Of a DNA stretch of 64,000 nucleotides, positions 11,543-23,193 are shown piece by piece; positions within the stretch are counted from its first letter, which is position 1; each line of letters opens with the position of its first letter. Position numbers and translations under genes: made by a program. The stretch is taken from contig SWDT01000002.1 of NCBI GenBank assembly GCA_009193035.1, positions 868,001 to 932,000 of the forward strand, written 5' to 3'. This DNA comes from Halicephalobus mephisto. Taxonomy: Eukaryota; Nematoda; Chromadorea; Rhabditida; Panagrolaimidae. The notes under the pieces are model-generated. The model did no database searches. It was not told the DNA's origin and saw nothing but the letters and a program-made list of their open reading frames with translations.

Positions 11543-12744
11543 ATGCAAAGTGTTGCTTTTCTGTTTCTCGTTACTGTAGCTTTGGCTTCAGGAGTAGCCT
11601 TGAAACCGGCTGCTAAGAAGATCATTTCAGCCACAAACGACCTCGTTACAGTACCCAACGTCAGAAAAAGCATAGTTTTGCTCGCTTGCGGTAAGTTTAA
11701 AAAAAAATAAATTAAAAAATTTTAAAAATAATTTAAAAAAAATAAATAAATAAATTTCAAAAATAAATAAATAAATTTCAAAAATAATTTAAAAAAAAAT
11801 AAATTAAAAAATTTTAAAAATAATTTTAAAAAATAAATTTTAAAATTTTAAAAATAATTTTAAAAAAATAGAATTTGAAATTTTTTTAAATTTTCAAATT
11901 TTTTTTTTAAATTTTTCTTTAATTTTTTAAATTTTTAGAAAATGATGATTTTAACAGAATCGTTAAGAGCCTCGACCCGATAACCCCGGCTTGCTACAAG
12001 TGTCTTTTTGATAAAGTTCGAGAATTGTCGATTTTACTGAATGAAAAACAAATAACTGAAAATGAAGTTCCTCAACTTTTGGCAGCTGCCTGTGGCAAAT
12101 ATTACAGTCAATTGGTTCAGCTCCAGAATGCCACTTGTGAAGCTGTGGCTCCGTTTGCGGCTACTGCTCGGTTGGCTTACGGTAATTTGACAGAAAACGT
12201 TAAAAATACTTTGAATTTGATCCGGAAACTGAGTGAAGATCTGAAAGCAAATCCGGAATTGGAAAAAAACACCCAAGTTTACGCCGCAAGAATTCACGAA
12301 ATTACCGAATCTGTCAGAAATTTCAACGATGAAGACCGTGAATCCATCGTTGCTATCAGTCCTTGCAGTGCTCCTTACATTCTGACTTCTGGAGAAAAAC
12401 ACGAACAATTCGAAGAATATTTAAATTTAGTCGATGCCAGATCCACAGGAAACATCACAGAAGAAGAAAAAGAAAAATTAACCGAAGCCAGCATCAGATA
12501 CCATCTGGAGGCCAGAGACAACTTCGTTCCAACAATCCAGAATCTCACAGCAAGTCTCCAAGCCGCCACACCGGATCCCGTTTGCCTCAAGGACCAGGTC
12601 GTCGTCAGAGTCGCCACCAAAATCGCAAACGCCGTCGTCGACGATTACGAACAACGAATAAATTCAAATTACTTCAAAAAAGAATTAAATCAAGCAATCA
12701 AGAAATCCAATAAACTTAAGAAAGCTTACAATGTCGAAAATTAA
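11543..12744 (+). CDS. Secreted helical-family protein C
   Basis: Two exons, 11543-11690 and 11939-12744, joined in phase 1 (about 317 residues). Exon 1 gives a signal peptide (MQSVAFLFLVTVALASGVAL) and ends at LLAC, as in protein B. The mature part has CYKCLFDKVREL, a second cysteine near AACGKYYSQL, a NATC glycosylation-type site, then FNDEDRESIVAISPCSAPY and FEEYLNLVDARSTGN. The exon layout, the intron phase, the paired cysteines and the shared segments make it a paralogue of B. The 3' UTR has AATAAA near 12790. Function unknown; secretion is inferred from the signal peptide. Confidence 0.8.
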
Positions 12745-12849
12745 AAACAACCCCTCCGGCAATCGAAGAACGTTTTCAAGTTTTTGAAAAATAAAGTTTT
12801 GCGAGTTAATTTTAATTCGAGAAATTAGTTATATTATAAAAAACAAACA

Positions 12850-13380
12850 TGGGCGTTTTACGAAGTTGTCTTGAAACGATTTTTTATAATTTTATAAAAA
12901 TTAAGTTTTTAAAAAGTTGTTTTAACACGAATTTTATGAAAATATTAAATAATTTTTTACAAAGTTTTTACAATTTTATAAAAATTAATTTTTTAAAGTT
13001 GTTTTGAAATGAATTTTATAAAAATATTAAATAATTTTTTACAAAGTTGCCTTGAAAAAAGTTTTTAGAATTTTATAAAAATTGAAAGTAATTTTTTATG
13101 AAGTTGTTTTAATAAGAATTTTATAAAAATATTAAATAATTTTTTACAAAGTTTTTAGAATTTTATAAAAATTAAAAATAATTATTTAAAAAGTTGTTTT
13201 AACACGAATTTTATAAAAATATTAAATAATTTTTTACAAAGTTGTCTTGAAAAAAGTTTTTATAATTTTATAAAAATTAAAAATTATTATTTACAAAATT
13301 GTTTTGAAATGAATTTTTAGGATTTCTTAAAATGTTGAAAATAATTTTTTTATAAAGTTGTTTTAACACGAAATTTTATT
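12850..13380. repeat. AT-rich tandem repeat between genes C and D
   Basis: Alternating segments of the type AAATATTAAATAATTTTTTAC and GTTGTTTTAACACGAATTTT repeat about five times with 80-105 base spacing. No gene is seen. Confidence 0.7.
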
Positions 13381-13586
13381 ATTAAAATAAATTTTTTGAA
13401 AATTTATTTTTTTCCAAAAAAATCCAAAATTAAATTTCGAAATTTTTTGAAATTTTATAATTCTAATATTTTAATTAAAAATAAAATTTTCCAATGGATA
13501 TTGAATGGATTAGTGTTCAACCAATTAAAAACAGATTTAGAAATTGAAGGATATATCCATGAGTGGATTTCGTCGATAAATGTGAA

Positions 13587-14788
13587 ATGATGAAAAAAAT
13601 TTCCTGTGGTTTTTGGTTATTTTATTTTTTGTATTTTGTTATTGCTCAAGATAGTACTGTAAAAAAACAGAAATTCAGAGCAGTAAAGTTATCCCTCAAT
13701 GGATTTGAATCTGTCGGAGGAGAAAAAATTTGGCAAAAATGGCTAAAAGTAAGGTTTTCATTTTTCAAATTCAAATATTTTTAAATTCAAAAAAAAAAAT
13801 TAATTTTTATTATTAAAAATTAAATATTTTTAAATTAAGAAAAATTATTTTTATTTTTTCAAATTCAAATATTTTGAAATTCAAAAAAAAAAAATTAATT
13901 TTTATTATTAAAAATTCAAATATTTTTAAATCCAAAATAAATTAATTTTTATTATCGAAATTTCAATATTTTTAAATTAAGAAAAAAAAATTTATTTTTA
14001 TTATTAAAAATTAAATATTTTTAAATTCAAAAAAATTAATTTTTATTTTTTCAAATTTAAATATTTTTTAAAACCAAATTTCGTCATTTTTGGTCTCGAG
14101 TGGAAAATTCCGAAATTTCCAGCTGAGATACTAAAAATTTTTATTATATATTTTTCTGTTTTTTATAAAGTAATTTTAGAATTTTCAAAAAAAAATTAAT
14201 TTTCCAATTTTCGGTCTTGAGTGGAAAATTCCAGTTGAGACAATTTTATTTTTATTTTTAAAAATAAATTAATTTTAGATTCCTGCAGATGATCGAAAAT
14301 GTTTCGAAAATTCAATAACTTCTTCGATCCATGGTTATTTCGCAGGATCGGAGGATTCTTTGATCGATTTGGATTCCATCAAGACCTCTTGTTCGAATTT
14401 CGTGGCTTTTCGGAATCTTTATCAAAAATTAAAAACAAAAATAACAAAAGAAGCCATAAGTACTCAAAGCAAGTTGAATAAAAACATCACAAATGCCTTC
14501 GGCAAAGTCATCCAAACGATCCAGAATTACCGTATCAAAGGCGAACTTCAAACTAACAACGCAAAAATCGAAATTTCCGATGTTTTTTTGGAATTTTTAA
14601 ACAATTTGACTTCAGAAGACACAGAAACTTTAAAAACAACCTATCCTCAGCTGAAGCCGATCACGATCAACAACCTCAAGGACTACAGTAACCGTCTGAA
14701 TGGGATGGAAATCAACCAAACCGCAGCGAAAGAAAAACTTCAATTACTACTTGACGAAATCAGTCAAGGATTCATAAAAAATAATTAA
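13587..14788 (+). CDS. Secreted helical-family protein D
   Basis: Two exons, 13587-13748 and 14279-14788, joined in phase 0 (about 223 residues). Two in-frame ATGs (13587, 13590) precede a hydrophobic leader rich in Phe/Tyr/Leu that ends near FVIAQ, consistent with a signal peptide. The mature protein has RKCFENSITSS, a second cysteine at TSCSNFVAF, and LTSEDTETLKTTYPQLKPI followed by a DYSNRLNGMEIN stretch, paralleling the ED....YP and NL.D....NG stretches of B and C. It is shorter and its intron phase differs from B and C, so it is a more distant relative. No annotated function is recognised. A dispersed mobile element starts about 20 bases after the stop. Confidence 0.7.
14085..14245. repeat. 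GTCTC/GAGAC palindromic repeats, intron copies
   Basis: Two copies in the intron of the protein D gene of the motif GGTCT(C/T)GAGTGGAAAATTCC...AGCTGAGA. It resembles the core of the 3281 and 17340 repeats. Confidence 0.55.
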
Positions 14789-14805
14789 TAAACGTTTTTC
14801 GATTG

Positions 14806-15432
14806 TAATACCTAGTAAAAAACAGATATACGGGAAAGTAACAGATATTTAAAAATAGATATAATGAAAAATTCAAAAATGTTGACTATCAGAAGATGTC
14901 GGAAAACTAGATCTGGCCTCATCTAGTCCGAAACTAATATGGAAGGAAAAACGTCTCTCGGCAGGCATCGTCTTGCTATCCGGGCAAGTGCTTTTCTCTT
15001 AAGCTACGAGAGCGACCTTTTCCAATTCCATTCATGGAAGCAGAATCGTTTCTCCTGAACGATCGCTCCTTTCTCGCTACGCTTAATGTCGCGACAGAGA
15101 AGGTTCTGTCCCGAAAGACCAACTCGAAAAGACCCCAGATCAGTCCAAGACAGGTCCTAGAACATTCTTGTCCAGTACAGTATTCATCTTTCTAGCGCAC
15201 TTTTATTTTACATAATATCAATTACTCTAGAAAGATCTCGAACAGGTCCTTCTAGAAAATTCTTATTTGATACAGTATTCATCTTTCTAGAAATATCTGA
15301 GTCGATTTGATATGAATCTTTTTAGAAAGATCTCAATCGACCCAAAGTGAAGTTTCCAAAAAGATTCTTGTTTAATATAATATGGATTTTCTTTGAGAGG
15401 ACCTGGTTAGTCTGAGGTAGGGCCTTCTAGGA
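14806..15432. mobile_element. Dispersed element, copy 2, with extra insert
   Basis: Matches copy 1 (5661-5965) from AATACCTAGTA onward. Between GACTATCAGA and GAAGGTTCTG it carries about 205 additional, GC-richer bases (14894-15098). After 15300 it continues with related AGATCTCAATCGACC-type sequence. No ORF is seen. Confidence 0.7.
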
Positions 15433-16195
15433 CACCTCTGACTGATACAGTGTAGACCGTTCTAGAAGATTTATTTCTGGGTCTATCTAAGTGTTCCTAA
15501 AACACTCAAACCCGGATCTTTCTGGATACCTCCTATCTAATTCAGCTTAATCTGGGTCATTTTTAACAGTTCTAACGGGATATACATTATCCTAGAAGAC
15601 TTACGTGATCGGACATAAGTCCTATAAAATTTCCATAAAATCTAAAAAACGCTAAACCACCAGTTTTTTTAAAATTTTTAAATATTTTGAAAATCATTGA
15701 ATTTTTTAAAATTATCCAAAAAAAAAATTAAATTAAATTAGTCACATTACAGTAGAAATCTGAACCAACCTGCATTGTGGATGTCTTCTTCGACCATCAG
15801 AAGTCAAATCAGAATCGTCATCAGTGATGTTTCTGGAGCGACATCTGAAGGATCTGGAGCAATATCCACATTTGGCCGGTTTTCCTCGTTGATTATATTC
15901 GTAAACAATGGCGTCATAAACTTCCCGAGCTTTGCTTCTGATAAGCTAAAAATTTTCAAAAATTATTCTAAATTTTTTTAAAAATCAAAATTTAAAATCA
16001 AATTTCCATTATTAACTTTAATAATAATTACTAATTTTTTAAAAAAAGTTGTAAATTTTGTGTCTCATTGTTCAATTTTTTTGTTCTGTACTTTCCTTGT
16101 CAAAGTCGTCCGAATAGTCCCAGTTGGAACCGATCCAAGACATGCAGGATAATTTTTTTTTAAATTTTGAATTTTATATTTCAGTGCGAAAAAGT

Positions 16196-16352
16196 CAAAC
16201 TTCAACATCAGATTACTAACTTCAACATCAGATTACTAACTTCAACATCAGATCACTAACTTCAACATGAGGTTACTAATTTCAACATCAAATTACTAAC
16301 TTCAACATTAGATCACTAACTTCAACATCAGATCACTAATTTCAACATTAGA
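16196..16352. repeat. 20-bp tandem repeat
   Basis: About eight copies of ACTTCAACATCAGATTACTA with a few changes, exactly 20 bases apart. They lie in what would be an intron of the remnant gene. Confidence 0.9.
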
Positions 16353-16789
16353 TCACTAACTTCATTAAACTATTGGAAAACCTTCCAAGTCACGTTTGCC
16401 TTGTCAATGGTTCTGTTGACATAAGCCAGATCTTTCCAGCATGAAAACAGTCTTTCAAAAAACAAACATTTTTTTGAAACTAAATAAAAATAAGAAACTT
16501 TTCGCTTCTGTTTTTTATAAAAGTTTACGTCAGAAACCGGAATTTGGAATTTTCGCGTTGAAACAACATTCTTGAATTTTTTACATTAAAAAATTACTTA
16601 ATTTAAATTAAAAGTTTGAATTTGATATTTGAGTTTTTTGAAAAAATTATGCTTCACGAGTCTTAGCAAGAAAATTCTAAATTTTGATCTTGAACTTTAT
16701 GTTCAAGTTTACCGAAGTAGATAATCAGAGTTCGAAGTCAAAGTTCAACCTCAAAGTCAATAGTCAGAGGTTAAAATTGAAAGTTGATG

Positions 16790-17030
16790 ATAAATTTTAA
16801 GATTGAACTTTTATGATAAATTTTGAAGTTGAACTTTTATGATAAATTTTAAAGTTGAGCTTTTATGATAAATTTTGAAGTTGAACTTTTATGATAAATT
16901 TTGAGATTGAACTTTTATGATAAATTTTAAAGTTCAACTTTTATGATAACTTTTGAGATTGAACTTTTAGGATAAATTTTAAAGTTGAACTTTTATGATA
17001 AATTTTGAAGTTGAAATTTCATAATGAACT
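16790..17030. repeat. Tandem repeat, about 30 bp
   Basis: Around eight copies of GAACTTTTATGATAAATTTT with alternating AAAGTT / GAAGTT / GAGATT joints. Confidence 0.85.
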
Positions 17031-17339
17031 TCGACTTTCAACTTTGATTATCAACTTTAACTGTTAAATTTAATAAAAGGAAATTCTGGAAAATACAAAC
17101 CTCCTGAATTGCTGCTGGAACTGTTTTCGGAAGTGGGATAGAAGTGCATTCTTGAGGAAGATCCGAGTAAGCCACGGTCGGCCACCAACAAGTTACGTTT
17201 TTCCAATCTCCGAATTTTGGACAACGATCTAGAAAAAACATTTTTAAAGGATCAATGAAAACAAAAAGATTTAAATCATGGATTAATTTATTAAAATATT
17301 AATCAATATCCACCAAAAGTTTAAAAGTTTAAGAAATTT

Positions 17340-18340
17340 GTAAGTTGTGGTCTCAACTGGAAAGTTTTAAAAATTCCAATCAAGAGTACTTTTTGAAAAT
17401 TTACTGTAAAATATTTCTATGTTCATAATAGCATTATTGAAATTTTCTAAAAGTACAAAAACATAAAATTCTGTACTTTTTAGTCCTAACTGGAAAATCC
17501 AAAATATTCGTGTCGAGATTATTTTTGAAAATTTCATTGAAAAAGATTTTTTATTTTTATAGTTTTATGATCAAAATCACAAAAACAAAAATCTTATAAT
17601 TTGTGGTCCTAACTGGAAAATCCAAAATTTTCGTGTCGAGATTATTTTCGAAAATTTCATTGAAAAAGACTTTTGATCTTTATAGTTTTATGATCAAAAC
17701 CTCTCAGAAGCATAAAAACAAAAATCTTATAATTTGTGGTCCCAACTGGAAAATCCAAAATTTTCGTGTCGAGACCACTTTTGAAAATCTCTATGAAAAG
17801 GATTTTTGATCTTTATAGTTTTATGATCAAAACCACAAAAACAAAAATCTTATAGTTTGTGGTCCCAACTGGAAAATCTCAAACATTTTCGTCGAAACTA
17901 TTTTCTGCAAAATTTCACGGTAAATATTTTGCTTTTTATAATAGTAAGATTAAAACGATTCAGAAACAAGTAAATACAAATTCTGAAATTTCAGTCTTGA
18001 TTGAAAAGTTTTTTAATATTTTTTACAACAATACTGTAATTTTAAACTTTTTAGAATCATAAAAATAAAATTTTAGAATTTCGTGTTGAGACAAATTTAT
18101 TAAATTTTTTTATTTTAAAAATACTGTAATTTTAAACTTTTTAGAACTATATAAATATTTAATTTTGTACTTTTTGGTCTTAACTGGAAAGTTTTAGAAT
18201 TTCGTGTTCAGACAAATTTATTAAATTTTGTACGAAAATTTTTTATTTCAAAAATACTGTAATTATAAACTTTTTGGAATTATATAAATACTTAATTTTG
18301 TACTTTTTGGTCTTGACTGGAAAGTTTTAGAATTTCGTGT
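17340..18340. repeat. GGTCTC...GAGACC repeat, about eight units
   Basis: Irregular tandem units built on TGGTCC(T/C)AACTGGAAAATCC followed by TTTTCGTGTCGAGA(T/C), spaced 115-180 bases. They share the core motif of the repeats at 3281 and 14085. Confidence 0.75.
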
Positions 18341-18404
18341 TGAGACAAATTTATCAAATTTTGTAAGGAAATTTTTGAGTTTTAAAATAATTTTAAATTT
18401 TCCT

Positions 18405-18585
18405 GACCATGTCTACTCTGGAGAGACCCCTTGGGCCAGAGGGTTACGATGCCGATGACCCCCATGGGAGTAGATGAGCTGGAATCAAAATCGGATCCAG
18501 CACGATCGATGGAAATTGGTTCTTCATTTTGAGCAAATCCCGAACCAATAACCAAAAATACAGTAATGAAAAAATAAAATCTCAT
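18405..18585 (-). CDS. Candidate signal-peptide exon
   Basis: Minus-strand ATG at 18585 starts a clear signal peptide (MRFYFFITVFLVIGSGFAQ) followed by about 40 polar residues. A donor such as CATG|GTCAGG (near 18405) would leave phase 1, matching the acceptor of the exon at 17228, so this is probably exon 1 of the Cys/Trp-rich remnant gene. The donor is non-optimal and an alternative (AGA|GTAGAC) exists. Confidence 0.45.
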
Positions 18586-20211
18586 TTTTTTTTTGAATTT
18601 ATTTTAGCAAAAAAAAAATAAAAATAAATGAGTCACAATTAATGATAGAGTTTCGTTTTTGTACTTTTTTACCGGAACTCGGTAAAACTTCAGCTAGGCG
18701 GGTCAGTTCGACTTTATTTACTTTAAAAAAATTTTTTTTTCGGTAAAACTTTGAATTTTAACTTTTCTGTCCTCGATCTATGTACCTCAGTTGATCGAAA
18801 AAAATTGTGAACACTCCGGCTAGTGACCAACCTGGCACCAAAGGGTACATAGGGATATTTAGAAAGTTTCTTGATTTGTGATCCTCAAAGATCGAGAACA
18901 ATTAAAAACATCTTCTTTATGAATTACAGTAAGAATCAATTTTTCGTGTTGAGACTGAGGAGAAAAACAAACATGAAAAATACGATCAACGGGATCAAGC
19001 AAGATTAATGTCGAAAATGAGTCATTTAAAATAGAAAAATAAATTTGTAAAAATCTTTTAAAAAAATAAATTTATAAAATTCTTTAAAAAAAGTAAATTT
19101 GTAAAAATCTTCAAAAATAAATTTGTAAAAATCTTTAAAAAAAGTAAATTTGTAAAAATCTTCAAAAATAAATTTGTAAAAATCTTTAAAAAAAGTAAAT
19201 TTGTAAAAATCTTCAAAAATAAATTTATAAAAATCTTTAAAAAGTTTTAATTTGTAAAAATTTAAAAACCCGATTACTTAAAAATAATAACTTATTTTAA
19301 AAGTAATTTTATTTAAATATAAATTTGCAATATATGGTTTTCTTTGTTTTTATTTAATTTTCTAATTTTAAAAATTATTTATAAAAAAAATGACAGATTT
19401 TGAATTTATAATCGATGATAAAAAAAATCTAATTTGTTTTAAAAATAATTTTATTTAAATATAAATTTTTTGTTTTTATTTAATTTTCTAATTTTAAAAA
19501 TTATTTATAAAAAAAATGACAGATTTTTTTAGGTCATCGATTATATATTCAAAATATAACTTGTTTTAAAATGACTTTTTTAAAACCTGAATGAACAATA
19601 AATTTATTTTTTTATTTTTTTTTATTTTTGAAAATTCTCTCGTTCCAGATGAGTGTTTTCAAAATCAGACAACAAATTTCGAATATCCATTCCAAAAGCT
19701 AAAAATATTTTAAAACTTGTTTTATCTCTTTAATAAATATGTTTTTCAAATCGAAGGCCGATTATTTGAAAATTTTGAAATAAAATTCAGCAAAATATTC
19801 AAAAATTAAAAGAAATATTTTTTTATAATTAAATTTTAAAAGTTCATGTTTGAAAATTTGAATTTGTTCTATAATATCTAAGATTAAGGATGAAGGAACT
19901 TTTGAATTAGATAATATATTTGAATAACATCATCTTCAACCAGGTGATTACTGTAAGTGAATGAAGGTAATTTTATTGATTTTAATTTATTCCAAAAATA
20001 AATATTTGTGTAAAAATTGAGATAGATTTGCATAATTCATTCATATTAGTAATTGTGCAAATAAAATTTGAAAAATATTTAATTATTAATTTTGAACTTT
20101 CACATCGAACTTTGGAAATAAAAAAGCCAAATTTAAATTGAATCATTGAATTCGAAATTCTGAAAGTTCGAATTCGAAAATTGAAGATGTTGAAAAATCG
20201 ACTACCCTAGT

Positions 20212-20878
20212 ACACAAAAAAGTAACTTTTGGTTCAGTGAAAAATTCAAATTATTATTTTTTAAATTTTCGTCACAAATGTCGAATGTCTATGAAATGTG
20301 ACGATTGTGTTACATTTTTGTCACACTTTGCAATTGTTATTGAGCCGAAATTTGCTTTTTTTTGTATGTATTGATGAATTGTATTCAATTTACCAAATCA
20401 TTGAATGTAACAAATCTAATATACTAGAGTTGTTTTAGTGTACTCTTTTGTATATACATAAAAAAGTAACTTTCAGTACAGTAACAAATGCAAATCATCA
20501 CTTTTGTGTTTTAATTTTCGTCATAAATTTAAATATTCACGAAAAATGTGACGATTGTGTTACATTTTTTTACACTTTGCAATTGTTACTGAACCGAAAA
20601 TTGTTCTTTCTTTTTTGTATCAATTGTAATCACCGTTGTCTTTTGGAATGTGTTTTTTTTAAATTTCTGTGATTTAACTACCCAAGTTTGAAGTGAACAC
20701 AAGTCTCGAAATACTGTACGCTGTAAACAAAAATTATAACTTTTACCTCAATAACAAATACAAATCGTCACTATTACTTGTAATTTTCGTCACAAATGTC
20801 GAATATTCATAAAAATGTGACGATTATGTCATATTTCGCAATTGTTACAGAACCAAAAGTTGCGTTTTTTGTGTTTAA
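20212..20878. mobile_element. Three related MITE copies
   Basis: Copies at about 20212-20375, 20449-20622 and 20717-20878. Each starts near ACAAAAAAGTAACTTTTGGT, contains CGTCACAAATGTCGAAT and TGTGACGATTGTGTTACATT, and ends with the inverse TTGAGCCGAAATTTGC...TTTTTTGT. No ORF is present. Confidence 0.75.
20671..20700 (+). ncRNA. SL1-like spliced-leader sequence (probable relic)
   Basis: The 23 bases starting at 20671 (GATTTAACTACCCAAGTTTG, then AAG) match the nematode SL1 leader at all but two positions plus one extra A. The next bases GTGAACA resemble the GTAAACA donor of SL1 RNA. I see no Sm-binding site or the expected stem-loops downstream, because a MITE begins at about 20717. It is therefore more likely a truncated SL RNA gene copy than a working one. 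Confidence 0.4.
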
Positions 20879-21234
20879 CTTGGATTCGATTTTGATCAGT
20901 TGTTAATTTTTGTATTTTGAAAATTAGTATCTTTGTTCTCGTTGTGATTCTGAAGACCGACGAAGGAGACAGTTTAACTATTGATAAACCTCGACGTCGG
21001 GATTATTTTTACTTCGATATTACTGTTTAACTCCAATCTTTATCTTGAGACAGAAGTTAGACTAAAAAGGAAATCAGAAACAATAGTCTAAACATCAGAG
21101 AAGATAGCATACTGTAGGGCGTGAAAGAGATTCTCCGATATGATGTTGGGTACTAATATATAAATTGTATTCTTGTTATAACAAATACTATTATATTACT
21201 TCTGTGACTATCCTAACGCTTTAAGTACAAAAAA

Positions 21235-21560
21235 TCGTAATATGTTCGTGACAAAAATGCAACGATACGTAACATTTCGTCACGGAAGATTTTGTAATCT
21301 CTGTGCAACTTCACATAATGAAATATCTCATGATTTTTGCATAACATCATATAACGGAATATCCCTTAATCTTTGCATAATATTAAATAACGGAGAGATT
21401 CGGTAATCTTTGTACAATATTTCATCAAGGAATATTTTTGATTTTTGTATAATGTTACATAACAGAAAAACTGTAATTTTTAAATATTATTACATAACGG
21501 GATATTTCGTAATCTTTATATAACTTTTGTTCAATGTTACGGGTTTTTATCGTAAGTACC
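21235..21560. repeat. Degenerate tandem repeat CATAACGGAATAT
   Basis: Six or so units of the form ACATAACGGAATATTTCGTAA followed by TCTTTGTATAA, about 55 bases apart, inside the element island. Confidence 0.65.
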
Positions 21561-21802
21561 ACATGTTTGTGAAAATTTTATTGTGTTACATTCTTTGTCA
21601 GAATTGAAAGTTATTACAATAATTACATGCAATAGTGATGTTCGCATTTGGTGCTGAGTTAAATACTACTTTTTTGTACGATTACTGTATATTTTTCATT
21701 AATTTTCTTCCGTTTTCCATTATTTGGACAGCTGTATAATTGAACTTTCAATGTTCTGATTTTGATTATGAATTGTTTGAAAAATAATCAAAGATCTTAA
21801 AG

Positions 21803-22690
21803 GTATCTTCAAAACCGGTTAGGAACTCAGTACTTCGGCAAGTATAATTACGTCCCCATCCTCCCACGCGATCTTTGGTAAATGAAAATCAAAAAACTTT
21901 CTGCAGAAGTCAACAATGAAGTAGGTATCTGACTAATTCAATAAATTCCTGACAAAAATAAACATGATTTTTTATAAATTCAAAATATGAAAAAGTTGAT
22001 AAATATTACGGTAGAGGATAATGAATAATCTTCATACCTTTTTTAAATCTGTTTTTAAAAGTTGAACAAAAACAAATTTTTGCGCTTAAGCTTTGAAAAA
22101 ATAATGCTTTTAAATATTTCCGAGTACTTCGAAAAAGTTGGTAAATGTTACGGTAGAGGATAACGAATAATCTTTATTTCTTTAACATTCTTTGGTTTTT
22201 TTACGATTTAAAGAAAAATTATCTTTGAAAGATTTAAAACGTTATTTTTTCAGAAATCTAATACAAAAATTTGAATTTTTGACTTTTCATAGACCTTTGG
22301 AAATGTAGGATTTAAAAAAAAGATTATTTGTTATCCTCTACCGTAACATTTATCAACTTTTTCGAAATACCCGAAAATATTTAAAAGCATTATTTTTTCA
22401 AAGATTAAGCGCAAAAATTTGTTTTTGTTCAACTTTTAAAAACAGATTTAAAAAAGGTATGAAGATTATTCATTATCCTCTACCGTAATATTTATCAACT
22501 TTTTCATATTTTGAATTTATAAAAAATCATGTTTATTTTTGTCAGGAATTTATCGAATTAGTCAGATACCTACTTCATTGTTGACTTCTGCAGAAAGTTT
22601 TTTGATTTTCATTTACCAAAGATCGTGTGGGAGGATGGGGGTGTAACTTTATTTAATCAACTATCATAATTTCAACCGGTTTTGGAGATA
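21803..22690. mobile_element. Long fold-back element (890 bp palindrome)
   Basis: Left arm from about 21849 (CCCCATCCTCCCACGCGATC) to about 22200; right arm from about 22310 to 22645 (GATCGTGTGGGAGGATGGGG). The arms are near-perfect reverse complements over some 340 bases each, around a loop of about 100 bases. Outer ends TATCTTCAAAACCGGTT (21803) and AACCGGTTTTGGAGATA (22674) are also inverted. No coding frame is present. Confidence 0.9.
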
Positions 22691-22918
22691 GTCCCAAGGT
22701 TATTGACTATTTTTCAGATAATTAATAACCAGAACCAAATCACTAAAAGTTTAGCGATACAATTATCGAAATCGCCAATTCTAAAGATTCGAATTTGAAT
22801 ATAATTGTCAAATTCGAAAAGTTCAAATTTGAAAATTGAAAATCCCGAAAAACCTAAATTTCGGATAAAAAATACAAAACATTTAGAAGAAATCAGTAAA
22901 GAATATAAAGTAATTATT

Positions 22919-23193
22919 ACACAAAAAAGAGTATATCAAAAAAACTCTAACATATCAGATACACTATATTTATTACATTAAATATGACATAATGATGTCG
23001 ACTTGATGTATTGGTGAGTTGTATCCGATGTATCTGATATACCAGAAATGTTTTAGTATATGAGATAAATCCAATAAAATGTACCAATATCGAGTTAATA
23101 TATCAATAAGTTGAAAATAATTTATATGATATATTGGAGTCATTTTACCGTATCCATACATTATATCATGTATATTTATTTTTTGTGTTATAC
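22919..23193. mobile_element. MITE with ACACAAAAAA termini
   Basis: Begins TTACACAAAAAAGAGTATAT and ends ATATTTATTTTTTGTGTTAT, inverted termini like those at 5968-6313. The interior is AT-rich and non-coding. Confidence 0.7.

Larger units (their letters stand above)
15733..17228 (-). pseudogene. Exon remnants of a Cys/Trp-rich protein
   Basis: Several minus-strand stretches look like exons of one gene: 17228-17101 (after TTTTTCTAG; CPKFGDWKNVTCWWP...ECTSIPLP), about 16455-16383 (SCWKDLAYVNRTIDKANVTW), about 16150-16090 (SCMSWIGSNWDYSDDFDKE) and 15945-15733 (after TTTTTAG; CGYCSRSFRC..., then a stop). The middle two lack clean acceptors and the phases do not join, so the gene is either decayed or I have mis-set its exons. 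The spacing of Cys and Trp recalls a hormone-receptor-type extracellular domain, but this is weak. The likely first exon is at 18585. Confidence 0.35.

Noticed and set aside
20448..20672. 74-residue ORF across a MITE
   Set aside because: It lies in the inverted-repeat element and has no conserved features.
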